Source: Tenacibaculum sp. 190524A05c (GTDB taxonomy: Bacteria > Bacteroidota > Bacteroidia > Flavobacteriales > Flavobacteriaceae). Taken from it: DNA of 64,000 bases. The notes under the pieces are model-generated. The model was not told the DNA's origin and did no database searches. It saw nothing but the letters and a program-made list of their open reading frames with translations. The translations under genes and the position numbers were made by a program. Positions within the stretch are counted from its first letter, which is position 1, and each line of letters opens with the position of its first letter. The stretch lies in contig NZ_OZ038523.1 in assembly GCF_964036595.1 (NCBI RefSeq), positions 648,501 through 712,500 of the forward strand, written 5' to 3'. Shown piece after piece: positions 26,674 to 37,100 of this stretch.

Positions 26674-27423
26674 ATGAGTAAATTAAAAAACAAAGTAACA
26701 GTAATAACAGGTGCTAATAGTGGAATTGGTTTAGCAACCGCAAAATTATTCTTAAATGAAGGAGCTAAAGTTGTACTTTCAGGAAGAAGACAAGAAGCTT
26801 TAGATGAAGTAGCAAAGGAATTAGATGGTGATTTTCTTACCGTTGTAGCCGATGTTTCTAAACCTGAAGATAACAAACGTTTAATTGAAGAAACTGTCAG
26901 CAAATATGGAAATATTGATGTTTTATTCTTAAACGCAGGAATTGCGCCACTATCGGCTGCGAACGAAATAACGGATGAGCATTATACTGAAGTGTTCGAT
27001 ACTAATGTAAAAGGACCAATCTTAGCAGTTAAGGAAGCTTTACCTAATTTAAATGATAACGGTTCTATCTTATTTACAAATTCGATTGTTCATCAAAAAG
27101 GATTTGATGGATTTAGCGTATACTCTGCCAGTAAAGGAGCTTTAAGAGCGTATTCTAGAGTATTAACATCTGAAGTAAAAGATAGAGGAATTAGAGTAAA
27201 CTCTATTGCTCCAGGTCCAATTGAAACTCCAATTTATGGTAAAATGAATTTACCAGGTGAAGTAGTTGAAGAAATGGGTAAAGGTTTTGCTCAAAGTGTA
27301 CCACTTGGAAGATTTGGACAATCTGAAGAAGTAGCAAAAACGGCATTATTCTTAGCTTCGGAGGATGCTTCTTATATCAACGGAGTTGAATTAGAAGTTG
27401 ATGGAGGATTAAGTCAAATTTAA
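26674..27423 (+). CDS. Short-chain dehydrogenase/reductase (SDR)
   Basis: This 249-residue classical SDR has TGANSGIG (residues 12-19) for cofactor binding and Arg38 in SGRRQ, suggesting NADP(H). It has NAG in LFLNAGIAP, active-site Ser in FTNSIV, and the catalytic Y-x3-K in VYSASKGALRAYS. The C-terminal end is INGVELEVDGGLSQI. Substrate is unknown. The gene is likely induced when the TetR protein encoded just upstream leaves its operator, a common arrangement for detoxifying reductases. Confidence 0.92.
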   Translation: MSKLKNKVTVITGANSGIGLATAKLFLNEGAKVVLSGRRQEALDEVAKELDGDFLTVVADVSKPEDNKRLIEETVSKYGNIDVLFLNAGIAPLSAANEITDEHYTEVFDTNVKGPILAVKEALPNLNDNGSILFTNSIVHQKGFDGFSVYSASKGALRAYSRVLTSEVKDRGIRVNSIAPGPIETPIYGKMNLPGEVVEEMGKGFAQSVPLGRFGQSEEVAKTALFLASEDASYINGVELEVDGGLSQI

Positions 27424-27436
27424 TTCTGAAACAAAA

Positions 27437-27473
27437 AATCAATACTTTAGGTACTCTACCTAAAGTATTGATT
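27437..27473. terminator. Terminator hairpin shared by convergent genes
   Basis: A perfect 17-base stem, 27437-27453 with 27457-27473, surrounds CTC. It lies just after the SDR stop and includes the stop codon of the convergent DUF2461 gene. A-rich sequence on the left serves as a T-run for the minus strand. Confidence 0.75.
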
Positions 27474-28131
27474 CTCCATTTAGATTTGTAGTTAAAACAG
27501 AACTCATTAAATCAAAAAATGGTCTTAACGCCAAATATGAATTGTTGATTTCTGTTATAAAATCTTTTGACAATACTTCTTCGTCTGTAAAATTGCGAAC
27601 CGCTATATATCCTTTTTTACGCAGTAAATCTATATCTGGATGAGTTTTATCAAATCCTTTAGGAGCAGTTTTTAATTCATCTCCTTCGAATTTATCACCA
27701 AAATATTTTTGAAAATTTTTATCAGCTAATATATCTCTGAATTCAGAAGCATCTATTTCAATTTCTTTTCTAATTCGGTATAAATCCTCTTTATTTGGCT
27801 CCCAAAAACCACCCGCTAAAAAACTTTCTCCAGGTTTTAATCGAAGATAATATCCTCCTCTCAAATGTGCACCACTTCTAGAAAATGATCCAGCAAAATG
27901 AGTCTTATATGGAGTTTTATCTTTGGAAAAACGCACATCTCTATATATTCTAAAAAACTTATGCTTTTCAATTTCGTCATGTGATTCAAGGTTTTCTTGT
28001 ATCTCCTTATAAAATTGTTTTACATCTTTTTGAACCGAATCAAATTCAGGTTTATGTTCAGCAAACCAATCACGATTATTATTCTTAGCTAATTTTTTTA
28101 AGAATTGAAAGGTTGATTTTTCTATTTGCAT
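27460..28131 (-). CDS. DUF2461 domain-containing protein
   Basis: This 223-residue protein matches DUF2461 (TIGR02453) throughout: FLKKLAKNNNRDWFAEHKPEF near the start, KHKFFRIYRDVRFSKDKTPYKTHFAGSFSR (about residues 56-85), GGYYLRLKPGESFLAGGFW, and APKGFDKTHPDIDLLRKKGY. It is cytoplasmic with no membrane segment. The family is widespread in bacteria and fungi but has no established activity. It is monocistronic, with its stop inside the hairpin shared with the SDR gene. Confidence 0.92.
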   Translation of the reverse strand: MQIEKSTFQFLKKLAKNNNRDWFAEHKPEFDSVQKDVKQFYKEIQENLESHDEIEKHKFFRIYRDVRFSKDKTPYKTHFAGSFSRSGAHLRGGYYLRLKPGESFLAGGFWEPNKEDLYRIRKEIEIDASEFRDILADKNFQKYFGDKFEGDELKTAPKGFDKTHPDIDLLRKKGYIAVRNFTDEEVLSKDFITEINNSYLALRPFFDLMSSVLTTNLNGESIL

Positions 28132-28160
28132 TCTAATTAGTTTATGTGATTACAAAATAC

Positions 28161-28192
28161 AAAAAAGCTCAAAACCAATAGGCTCTGAGCTT
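28161..28192 (-). terminator. Terminator of ychF
   Basis: On the minus strand AAGCTCA pairs with TGAGCTT, followed by a T-run (28161-28166 as A on plus). It lies about 28 bases after the ychF stop. The loop is about 14 bases, so strength is moderate. Confidence 0.6.
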
Positions 28193-28219
28193 GTTATTAT
28201 TTCTGAGAATAATATCTTC

Positions 28220-29311
28220 TTAAACGTTAAATCTAAAGTGCATTACATCTCCATCAGCAACTACATATTCCTTTCCTTCCACTCTAACTTTACCTGCTTC
28301 TTTTACTTTCGTTTCACTACCGTAAGTCTCATAGTCGATATAACTGATAGTTTCAGCTCTAATAAAGCCTTTTTCAAAATCTGTATGAATAACTCCCGCA
28401 GCCTGAGGTGCAGTTGCTCCTACCGGAATTGTCCAAGCTCTAACTTCTTTCTCTCCTGCGGTAAAATATGTTTGAAGATCTAATAACTTATATGCTGAAC
28501 GGATTAAACGAGAAACACCTGGCTCCTCTAATCCAATATCTGTTAAGAACATTTGACGCTCTTCATAATCTTCTAATTCTGCAATGTCTGCTTCTGTTGC
28601 TACAGCTAAAACAATAATTTCAGCATCTTCGTCTTTTACAGCTTCTTTTACTTGATCAACATATGAATTTCCATCTTTCGCTGAAGACTCATCTACATTA
28701 CAAACGTACATTACAGGTTTTGCTGTGATGAATTGCATAGACTTTACAAGCTCTTCTTCTTTTTCAGTAAATTCAATTGTTCTAACAGATTTTCCTTCTA
28801 ATAAAACTGTTTGAATTTTTTCTAAAAGTGCTAATTCAGCTTGAGCTTCTTTGTTTCCAGTTTTAGCAGCTCTCTTTACTTTTTCTAATCGCTTTTCAAC
28901 AGCTTCTAAATCTTTTAACTGTAATTCAATATCAATTGTTTCTTTGTCTCTAATTGGATCTACAGAACCGTCAACGTGAACGATATTGTCATTATCAAAA
29001 CAACGTAACACATGTAAAATTGCATCCGTTTCTCTAATGTTAGCTAAAAACTGATTTCCTAATCCTTCACCTTTACTTGCTCCTCTTACTAAACCAGCAA
29101 TATCCACAATTTCTACAGTTGCAGGAATCACTTTTTCTGGATTTACCAATTCCTCTAATTTCTCTAATCTTGGGTCTGGTACATTTACAACTCCTAAATT
29201 TGGTTCAATAGTACAAAACGGAAAGTTTGCACTCTGCGCCTTAGCATTCGATAAACAATTGAATAAAGTTGATTTTCCAACATTTGGTAATCCTACAATT
29301 CCAGCTTTCAT
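28220..29311 (-). CDS. ychF: Redox-regulated ATPase YchF (OBG family)
   Basis: This 363-residue protein starts at Met 29311 ([18 protein letters not shown]). A longer frame from 29353 would include the promoter. G-domain motifs are G1 GLPNVGKS, G3 [17 protein letters not shown], and G4 as NVDE instead of NKxD, which marks the ATP-preferring YchF branch. The C-terminal TGS-like domain is complete ([17 protein letters not shown] ... [11 protein letters not shown]). It binds ribosomes and takes part in stress and translation control. It is monocistronic. Confidence 0.96.
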   Translation of the reverse strand: MKAGIVGLPNVGKSTLFNCLSNAKAQSANFPFCTIEPNLGVVNVPDPRLEKLEELVNPEKVIPATVEIVDIAGLVRGASKGEGLGNQFLANIRETDAILHVLRCFDNDNIVHVDGSVDPIRDKETIDIELQLKDLEAVEKRLEKVKRAAKTGNKEAQAELALLEKIQTVLLEGKSVRTIEFTEKEEELVKSMQFITAKPVMYVCNVDESSAKDGNSYVDQVKEAVKDEDAEIIVLAVATEADIAELEDYEERQMFLTDIGLEEPGVSRLIRSAYKLLDLQTYFTAGEKEVRAWTIPVGATAPQAAGVIHTDFEKGFIRAETISYIDYETYGSETKVKEAGKVRVEGKEYVVADGDVMHFRFNV

Positions 29312-29341
29312 GTAATATAAATTGATATTTTTTTGCGTGTG

Positions 29342-29349
29342 CAAATATA
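29342..29349 (-). promoter_or_regulatory. -7 box of ychF promoter
   Basis: The minus strand reads TATATTTG, a perfect TAnnTTTG, about 30 bases before ATG 29311. It supports that start over the in-frame Met at 29353. Confidence 0.55.
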
Positions 29350-29450
29350 GCACATTACTTTACTTTTACGAGATTTCTAATTAAAAAGCTAGTTCTATTT
29401 TTCTTAAGTTCCTTCTTTTTTTTAATTTAGGCCTGCAAGAAGTTTATGTA

Positions 29451-30017
29451 ATGAGTAAATTATCGGATGAAATTTTATGGAAATCAATAAAAGATGGAGA
29501 CTTGAATTCGTTCTCTATTCTTTTTAAAAGGTTTTATCCATCGCTACATAGTTATGGATTAAAAATTTCTCGTGACGAAGTTTTAACGGAAGACGCACTT
29601 CAAGATTTCTTCGTTTACATTTATGAGCACAAAGAAAACCTCAGTGATTTACAAAGCATAGCTCCTTACCTATTTGCCTCCTTTAGAAGATTTATAATAA
29701 AAAGAATCAATAAAACTCAAAAATATACCTTTGTTCGACATATTGATAAAAATATTGTAGACATTAGTTTTACCCCGGAAGAGTTTATAACAAAACAAGA
29801 GTCACTAACTTTTAGGAATAAAAACCTCGCTAAACTCATTAACCAACTACCAAAAAGACAAAAAGAAGTCATCTATTTAAAGTTCAATTGTAATTTTAAA
29901 GCTAATGAAATTGCAGAGACAATGGGAATTAATTATCAGAGTGTAATTAATACCCTTCATAAAGCAATAAAAAGCTTAAGAGATGAAGATGATATCGTTA
30001 AATTATTAAATTCATAA
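29451..30017 (+). CDS. ECF-type RNA polymerase sigma factor
   Basis: This 188-residue sigma-70 family protein has region 2 near residues 14-80 (FSILFKRFYPSLHSYGLKIS, EDALQDFFVYIYEH). Region 4 is near 125-180 (LINQLPKRQKEVIYLKFNCN, NEIAETMGINYQSVINTLHKAIKSL). It is followed after 82 bases by a FecR-type anti-sigma factor and then two TonB receptors, the standard cell-surface signalling order. The factor should direct transcription of the receptor genes when substrate is bound outside. Confidence 0.93.
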   Translation: MSKLSDEILWKSIKDGDLNSFSILFKRFYPSLHSYGLKISRDEVLTEDALQDFFVYIYEHKENLSDLQSIAPYLFASFRRFIIKRINKTQKYTFVRHIDKNIVDISFTPEEFITKQESLTFRNKNLAKLINQLPKRQKEVIYLKFNCNFKANEIAETMGINYQSVINTLHKAIKSLRDEDDIVKLLNS

Positions 30018-30099
30018 ATTTGCGTTATCAAAAGAGTATAATCCATAATTTATAGTCTTTATATAAATAGAATACATAATAGTACAGTATACTATAGGA

Positions 30100-31110
30100 A
30101 TGAGAAAAAAGAAATACAACACAATTCAAGATTTATTGGAAGATCAATCTTTTAATGATTGGGCTTTGAATCCTGAGAGTTCTGACGCGGTTGATTGGGA
30201 ATTGTGGCTTAAAGAAGCACCTACAAATGAAGTTTTAGCTGCTGAAGCTAAGGATATTATTATTGGAATTAATTTCAAAAAAGAAATTGTTTCTGAGGAT
30301 AAAGTAAATACTGAATGGGATAAATTAGCAGATAAAATCCAGAATTTAGAAGATAAAAAAAGTAGCCAGCAGGAAAAGGATAGAAAAAGATTGGTGAATG
30401 TGAAATATCTTTCTATCGCCGCTACCCTTTTATTATTAGTTTCTTTAAGTGTGTTTACCTATTCGTTATTTTCAACAGTTACGCATAAAACGACTTATGG
30501 AGAAATGTTGAATGTTGTTTTGGAAGATGGTTCTGTTGTTACCCTTAATTCAAACTCTTCAATAAGTTACACAAACTTCAATCCAAGATCAATTGAATTA
30601 TCAGGAGAAGCATTCTTTAAGGTGAAAAAAGATTTAGTTTCAAAAGCTAAATTTAGAGTTAAAACTAAAGATTTAACTGTTGAAGTATTCGGAACTCAAT
30701 TCAATGTAAAAACATTGCAAAATAAAACAAATGTCTTTTTAGAAGAAGGAAGTATCATGCTTAATTTAAATAATGGTAATGAACAAAAAATGATTCCTGG
30801 AAATTATATTGAATATTCTTCATCTGAGAGTAAAATTCTTGTTAATAAGAATAATACATTGGGTGATCAACATGTTTCTTGGAAAAGTGGGAACTTAATT
30901 TTTGAAAATACAAACTTAGAAGAAGCATTAATAAAAATTGCAGAAAATTATGGCGTTGAGTTTAAACATCATTCTACTGAAACTAAGGAGATTTTAATTA
31001 CAGGAAAGGTACCAACAACCAATTTAGAGATTTGTTTAAACGCAATAAAAAAATCGACAAACATTAAAATTCAAAAAGAAAATGGTATACTAGTAGTTTA
31101 TAAAAATTAA
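30100..31110 (+). CDS. FecR family anti-sigma factor
   Basis: This 336-residue protein has a cytoplasmic N-terminal part with the Trp-rich FNDWALNPESSDAVDWELW (about residues 14-32). One membrane helix follows (YLSIAATLLLLVSLSVFTYSL, about 103-123). The periplasmic FecR domain (EDGSVVTLNSNSSISYTN ... GEAFFKVKKD ... VFGTQFNVKT) is next. The C-terminal DUF4974 (NLIFENTNLEEALIKIAENY) completes it. It should hold the upstream sigma factor and respond to the STN domain of the first receptor downstream (14-base gap). Confidence 0.94.
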   Translation: MRKKKYNTIQDLLEDQSFNDWALNPESSDAVDWELWLKEAPTNEVLAAEAKDIIIGINFKKEIVSEDKVNTEWDKLADKIQNLEDKKSSQQEKDRKRLVNVKYLSIAATLLLLVSLSVFTYSLFSTVTHKTTYGEMLNVVLEDGSVVTLNSNSSISYTNFNPRSIELSGEAFFKVKKDLVSKAKFRVKTKDLTVEVFGTQFNVKTLQNKTNVFLEEGSIMLNLNNGNEQKMIPGNYIEYSSSESKILVNKNNTLGDQHVSWKSGNLIFENTNLEEALIKIAENYGVEFKHHSTETKEILITGKVPTTNLEICLNAIKKSTNIKIQKENGILVVYKN

Positions 31111-31124
31111 CCCTACCATTTTTA

Positions 31125-34070
31125 ATGACCTTAAAAAACACATACCGTTTATATCTATTGGTTTTAGTGTTTTTTACCCTGTTTTCTTTTCAGGGAGTCT
31201 CGCAAGAACATAATTATATTTTTTTAGCAGATGCTTTAGATGAGATTAGCGAAAAGCATAAGGTTTTTTTTACCTACAATCCTATTGTAATTAAATCGGA
31301 CAAAGTAGATATAACTCCATTTGAAAAACTATCTTTAGAACAATCTATTTCTTTACTTAAAAAACTAACACCTTATGAATTAGAATATCTTGGTAATAAT
31401 TATTACGTAGTCTTTAAACCTAAGAAAAGTTCATATTACAATAGATATTCAACAAATGTAGTGTCTGGAAATAATACTATTTCACGTGATAGTTTAAATT
31501 CAAATTTTGAAAATGAGAAACGAATAATTAGAGGTGTTGTATTAGATCCTTTTTATCAGCCCATTAGAAAAGCTAATGTAATTGAGAATAATACACAAAA
31601 TGGAACTATAACTAGAAATGATGGGAGTTTTGAATTGGAAATGGTTTCAAATGATAATAGCTTAACAATATCTCATATTGGCTTTACAAGTGAACGTGTT
31701 CTTTCCGTTCAAAACTTTAATACTGTTATACTTAAATCTGGTGTACAATTAGATGAAGTTTTTATTGTAGGTTCTAGAAATAGTAAGCGTAAAAAAATAG
31801 ATTCTCCAGTTTCTACCGAAGTTATTGATGTACAAAACGTTATTCGTAAAACAGATTTATTAGAGGTAAATCAATTAATTCAAACTGAAATCCCTTCATT
31901 TAATGCTACGAAACAATCCGGGTCCGATGGCGCAGATCATATAATTCCAGCAACGTATAGAGGTCTTGGCCCTGACCAAACTTTAGTACTTATTAACGGT
32001 AAAAGAAGACATCAGACTTCATTAATCAATTTATATGGAACTAGAGGAAGAGGAAATTCTGGTACAGACTTGAATACAATTCCTACTTCTGCAATAAAAA
32101 GAATTGAAGTTTTAAAAGATGGAGCATCCGCTCAATATGGTTCTGACGCTATTGCAGGTGTTATTAACATTGTTCTTAAGGATAATCCTAATACAACCAA
32201 TATAAATTCTACATTTGGATTTTATAATGCAACTAATAATGAGGATGATTCAAGAAAGGGAATTGATGGGTTGACTTTTAAAACCGATGTGAATTACGGT
32301 GGTAAAATCGGTGAAAATGGATTTGTTAACCTATCGGCCGAATTCCTAACAAAAGGACATACGTTTCGTCAAGGAACTAATATCAGAGAGAACTACGGCG
32401 ACGCTGCAGTAACGAGTAGTAGTTTATTTTTTAATTCAGAGCTTCCAATTTCAGAATCAATTAACGTATATACAAATGGTGGATATAATTTTAAAAATAC
32501 CAGAGCTTATGCTTTTACTAGACCATTTGATAGTGAAAGAAATGTGTTGTCAATCTATCCAGATGGTTTTAACCCAGTAATTACTTCAAATATTTCTGAT
32601 AAATCTCTAACCGTAGGATTCAAAGGTAAATTCAAAGGATGGAATGTTGATTTTAGTAATAGTTATGGTGATAATTATTTTCATTATTTCATCAAAGAGA
32701 CTTTAAATGCAACGCTATTAGAAAATTCTCCCAGTGAGTTTGATGCTGGTGGACATAGTTTAAATCAAAACACAACTAATATTGACCTTTCAAAACAATT
32801 CAGCGGAATATTAAATGGTTTACATGTCGCATTAGGATTAGAAAATAAAATAGAGAATTACAGAATTTTTGCTGGTGAGGAGGAATCGTATCTATCTTAC
32901 GATATAAACGGATTACCAGTAACTAGCACTACTCCAATAAATTTAATTCCAACTCTTAATGGGATAATAAGACCTGGTGGATCTCAAGGTTTCCCAGGAT
33001 ATGCACCGAGTAATGAAGTCGATAGAGCAAGAACGAGTTTTAGTTTTTATTTAGATACTGAAATAGATATCACTAAAAAATGGATTTTAGCTACAGCAAT
33101 TCGATATGAAAATTACAGTGATTTTGGAAATTCGATTAATACAAAGATTGCTTCTAATTATAAAATAACACCTAAATCAAACTTACGCTTCTCTTTTAGC
33201 ACAGGATTTAGAGCTCCTTCCCTAGCCCAAATTTATTACAATTTAAAATTCACAAATTATATAGACAATGTTCCAATGGAATCTTTTTTAATTGCTAATA
33301 ATGATCCAATTACACGTCAATTTGGTATACAAAGACTCAAGGAAGAAAAAGCTGTTAATTATAGTTTAGGGTTCAATTATAGAATTACTAAGAATATAAA
33401 TCTATCAATTGATGCCTATCATATTTATATAAAAGATCGAATAATTTTAAGTGGGAATTTTGATGCTACACTATTAAATACAGATGCAGAAAATGTGCAA
33501 TTTTTTGCAAATGGTGTAAATACTAGTACCTATGGTACAGATTTTAGATTCATTTGGTTGAAGAATTGGAACGATACTAAATTCAATTTAAGTTTAACAG
33601 GAAATGTTAACACTATGAACATTACTAGGATTCATAATAAAGATTTAGATGCCGAGACGTTTTTTGGAATCAGAGAACGTTTCTTTCTAAAAGCATCAGC
33701 TCCAAATCATAAAATAATTTTCAACTCAATTATTTCTAAAGGAAAATTTTCATGGAGCAATACAATCACAAGATTTAGTAGTTTAGAATTAATTGATTGG
33801 CAAATACTAAATCCAATAAGCGAATTTAATAACTCTTCAGAGGAAAGATTTGAAGCTGCTATTGATAAATATGATTCAAAATACACCCTTGACTCTCATA
33901 TTTCCTACAAATTAAATAAAAATTTTTCCTTCCAGTTTGGAGCCAATAATCTCTTCAACACTTACCCTACTGTACAAGGCGAAAACACTGACAGTGGCGG
34001 ACTTTGGGATGCAGTACAAATGGGAAGTAATGGGGCCTTCTATTACAGCAAAGTTTTAGCAAACTTTTAA
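31125..34070 (+). CDS. TonB-dependent receptor with N-terminal STN signalling domain
   Basis: This 981-residue outer membrane receptor has a signal peptide to about residue 27. The STN domain (DALDEISEKHKVFFTYNPIV, about 35-100) is the part that signals to FecR. A carboxypeptidase-regulatory-like domain (GVVLDPFYQPIRKANV, about 135-205) follows. The plug (GPDQTLVLINGKRRH, RIEVLKDGASAQYGSDAIAGVI) and a 22-strand-type barrel with late NLFNTYPT complete it. No SusD partner follows, so it is not a SusCD glycan system. The ligand is unknown, and a siderophore, vitamin or peptide are all possible. Confidence 0.93.
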   Translation: MTLKNTYRLYLLVLVFFTLFSFQGVSQEHNYIFLADALDEISEKHKVFFTYNPIVIKSDKVDITPFEKLSLEQSISLLKKLTPYELEYLGNNYYVVFKPKKSSYYNRYSTNVVSGNNTISRDSLNSNFENEKRIIRGVVLDPFYQPIRKANVIENNTQNGTITRNDGSFELEMVSNDNSLTISHIGFTSERVLSVQNFNTVILKSGVQLDEVFIVGSRNSKRKKIDSPVSTEVIDVQNVIRKTDLLEVNQLIQTEIPSFNATKQSGSDGADHIIPATYRGLGPDQTLVLINGKRRHQTSLINLYGTRGRGNSGTDLNTIPTSAIKRIEVLKDGASAQYGSDAIAGVINIVLKDNPNTTNINSTFGFYNATNNEDDSRKGIDGLTFKTDVNYGGKIGENGFVNLSAEFLTKGHTFRQGTNIRENYGDAAVTSSSLFFNSELPISESINVYTNGGYNFKNTRAYAFTRPFDSERNVLSIYPDGFNPVITSNISDKSLTVGFKGKFKGWNVDFSNSYGDNYFHYFIKETLNATLLENSPSEFDAGGHSLNQNTTNIDLSKQFSGILNGLHVALGLENKIENYRIFAGEEESYLSYDINGLPVTSTTPINLIPTLNGIIRPGGSQGFPGYAPSNEVDRARTSFSFYLDTEIDITKKWILATAIRYENYSDFGNSINTKIASNYKITPKSNLRFSFSTGFRAPSLAQIYYNLKFTNYIDNVPMESFLIANNDPITRQFGIQRLKEEKAVNYSLGFNYRITKNINLSIDAYHIYIKDRIILSGNFDATLLNTDAENVQFFANGVNTSTYGTDFRFIWLKNWNDTKFNLSLTGNVNTMNITRIHNKDLDAETFFGIRERFFLKASAPNHKIIFNSIISKGKFSWSNTITRFSSLELIDWQILNPISEFNNSSEERFEAAIDKYDSKYTLDSHISYKLNKNFSFQFGANNLFNTYPTVQGENTDSGGLWDAVQMGSNGAFYYSKVLANF

Positions 34071-34131
34071 AATTTTTTTAAAATTTAGAGTATAAACAAA
34101 AACATAATTACTTAGATATAGTATAACGGAA

Positions 34132-34157
34132 TTGTTAATTGAATAAATAATTAACAA
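34132..34157. repeat. Inverted repeat between the two receptor genes
   Basis: TTGTTAATT (34132-34140) and AATTAACAA (34149-34157) form 9-base arms around an 8-base spacer, 35 bases before the second receptor gene. It could be an operator or an mRNA hairpin that separates expression of the two receptors. There is no T-run. Confidence 0.45.
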
Positions 34158-34191
34158 TAAAAACCTTAAAATAATCTAATTCATTTTAATT

Positions 34192-37100
34192 ATGCTAAAA
34201 ACGAAATTATGTTTTCTACTCACTTTAATTTGTGGAGTGATGTATGCACAGACAAAAATTTCAGGTAAAGTTGTTGATACCAATAATGAACCATTACCTG
34301 GAGCAAATGTGGTAGAAAAAGGAACGACTAACGGAACATCAACTAATTTTGATGGTATATTCGAATTAACAGTTGCAAGTGATGCTACTCTTGTTGTTAC
34401 TTTTACTGGATTTGAAACTAAAGAAATTCGTGTAAACGGACAAACGAATTTAACTATTGTTCTGAATGAAGGACAACAACTTGATGAAGTTATTGTAACT
34501 GGATCAAGAACTCCAGCTCGAAGTAATACTTCTAGTCCACTTCCAGTAGATATTGTAGGAGTTAAGGAATTACAAGCAACTGGACAAGCTACTTTTGATA
34601 AAGCTTTACAATATAAAATACCATCATTTAATACGGTAAACACTCCTGTAAACGATGCAACTTCTCTTTTAGACCCTTATGAAATTAGAAACATGGGTCC
34701 AAGTAGAACATTAATTTTGATTAATGGAAAAAGAAAGAATTTAAGTGCCTTACTATATACACAAACTTCTCCAGGACGTGGTGAAACTGGTGCTGATATA
34801 TCGGGAATTCCTACTGATGCAATCAAAACAATTCAAATATTAAGAGACGGAGCATCTGCTCAGTATGGTTCTGATGCCATTGCGGGTGTAATGAATATTA
34901 TCTTAAAAGATAGCTATAAAGATGGTTCTGCTACTTTTAGAAGTGGAATAACAGGAGAAGGTGATGGAGAAATGCTGGGTGTTAGTGTAAATAATGGTAG
35001 TAAAATTGGAGATAAAGGTTTTATTAATTACACAATTGATTTTTCAAAATCCGCTTTGGCGAATCGTCCTGGAACAGTTGATGCCGATGGTGAGTTTGGA
35101 GATTTTGTAGCGGTAGATCCAACTAGCTATAATAGTTATGTAAATGATGATGGAACACTTGGAGGAATACCTCTTTCTAATTTTGCCGATGATGCTGCAA
35201 TTCAAAATTACTTTACCAATACTTACCTTGGTACTGCAGATTATAACGCTAAGCTAAGTGCTATAAATCAAGGAAATACTTTTGGTAGACAAGTCGTGGA
35301 TGACTTTTTAGCAAGACGTCCTGATGCTGGAAATATAAATGGTTCCCCTGAAACTACTGCTGCAAAATTTTTAGTTAATGGTAGTTTTGATTTAAGTGAT
35401 TCAAGTGATTTATATTTTAATGCTGCCTATGTTTATAAAAAAGTAAATAGTTTTGCTAATTATAGAACACCATATTGGAGACAACAAAACGATTTCTTTA
35501 ACCCGCAAGATTCAAATGGAAATAGAGCAATTCCAGGTTGGAGACAAGGTGGTGATATGGCTTATTTAGCTAATTTCTTCCCAGGAGGTAATCCAAATAC
35601 AATTGGTGGATATGATGGTTATGTTCCTACTTTTGAAGGAGATTTAAATGATTATAATGCTACTTTAGGGTTTAGGTCTAAAATAAATGGTTGGAATGTT
35701 GATGCTAGTGCTACATTCGGTGGAAACACACAAACTTATACGGTAAATAATTCACATAACAGAAATGTAGTTTTATCTCCAACTACTTGGGTGGATTCTA
35801 ATAATAATGGAGTTATTGATCCAGGTGAAACTACTGAAAGCTCTCAATTGTATAGAGAAAACAGTCCTTTAAGTTTTGACCCAGGTGGAACTTCATTTAA
35901 CCACATTGTTGGAAATATAGATATTTCTAAGGTATTATCAGATCAAGTTGCAATTGGTATTGGAGCAGAGTTTAGAACTGAAAACTTTGAAGTTATTGAA
36001 GGAGGTTTAGCCTCATATGACGGAGGTGGTGCTGATTCTTTTGCTGGAAACAGACCAGAAAATTCAGGAAGTTTTAATAGATATAACTTAGGAGGATATT
36101 TCGATATCGCTTGGGATGTAACAGAAGATTTCCTGCTGAATGGTACAGTTAGAGCTGAAAACTTCTCTGATTTTGGAAGTACATTTGTATGGAAGGCTAG
36201 TTCTCGTTATAAATTCTTAGAAGACAAATATACATTAAGAGGTTCTGTATCTACTGGATTTAGAGCTCCTACATTACATCAAATTTATACTCAAAAAGCA
36301 CAATATAGCTTTATACCAGGACAAGGTATTCAGGTTGGTGGTTTAGTGAATAATATTTCTCCACAAGCTCGCTTTCTTGGTATTCCTAAATTAAAAGCAG
36401 AAGAGTCTACAAACATTACTGTAGGTATTGGAGGAAAACCATTTAAAAATTTCTCTTTTACTGTTGATTATTACAATATTGCTGTGGAAGATAGAATTGT
36501 ACTTAGTACAGAAATTGGGAGAACTGCTGCTGGAAATACAACCTTAGATCAAGTTTTAAATGCTAATAACTTAAGTGATTTGAGTTTCTTTGTAAACGCT
36601 ATTGACACAAGAACATCTGGTATTGATGTTGTTTTAGGATATAAAAATTTAGAGCTAGGAACAGGGAAATTAGGGTTTAATTTATCTGGTAATTACACTA
36701 TTCAAAATGAAAGAGAAGGTGCTGTTAAAAACCCTGCAATTGTTGCGAGTGCTGGGCAATCTGTAGTAAACCAAACTCAAGAAGCCTTATTCTTTACTTC
36801 ACGACCTAGAACAAAATGGATTTTAGGAAGTACATATGATATTGAGAAATTTAGTTTCTCTTTAAACAACACTTATTTTGGAAAAACTGAATTCTTCCAA
36901 CAGGGATTAAGTACTGATGCTAATGGAAATTTTAACATCGGAACAGAATTTACACCTCAAATAGTTACTGATTTTGGTGTTAACTATAATGCTACCGACA
37001 ATATTACCATTGCTGCGAATATTAATAACATATTTAATGTATTACCTGAATGGAATTTTGTTTCACAAAATGCTGCTGGAGATGCAATTTTAGCTGATCC

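Noticed and set aside
34176-34643. 155-codon minus-strand frame over the start of the second receptor
   Set aside because: It is a shadow of the receptor's signal peptide and regulatory-like domain. The plus frame has clear motifs.
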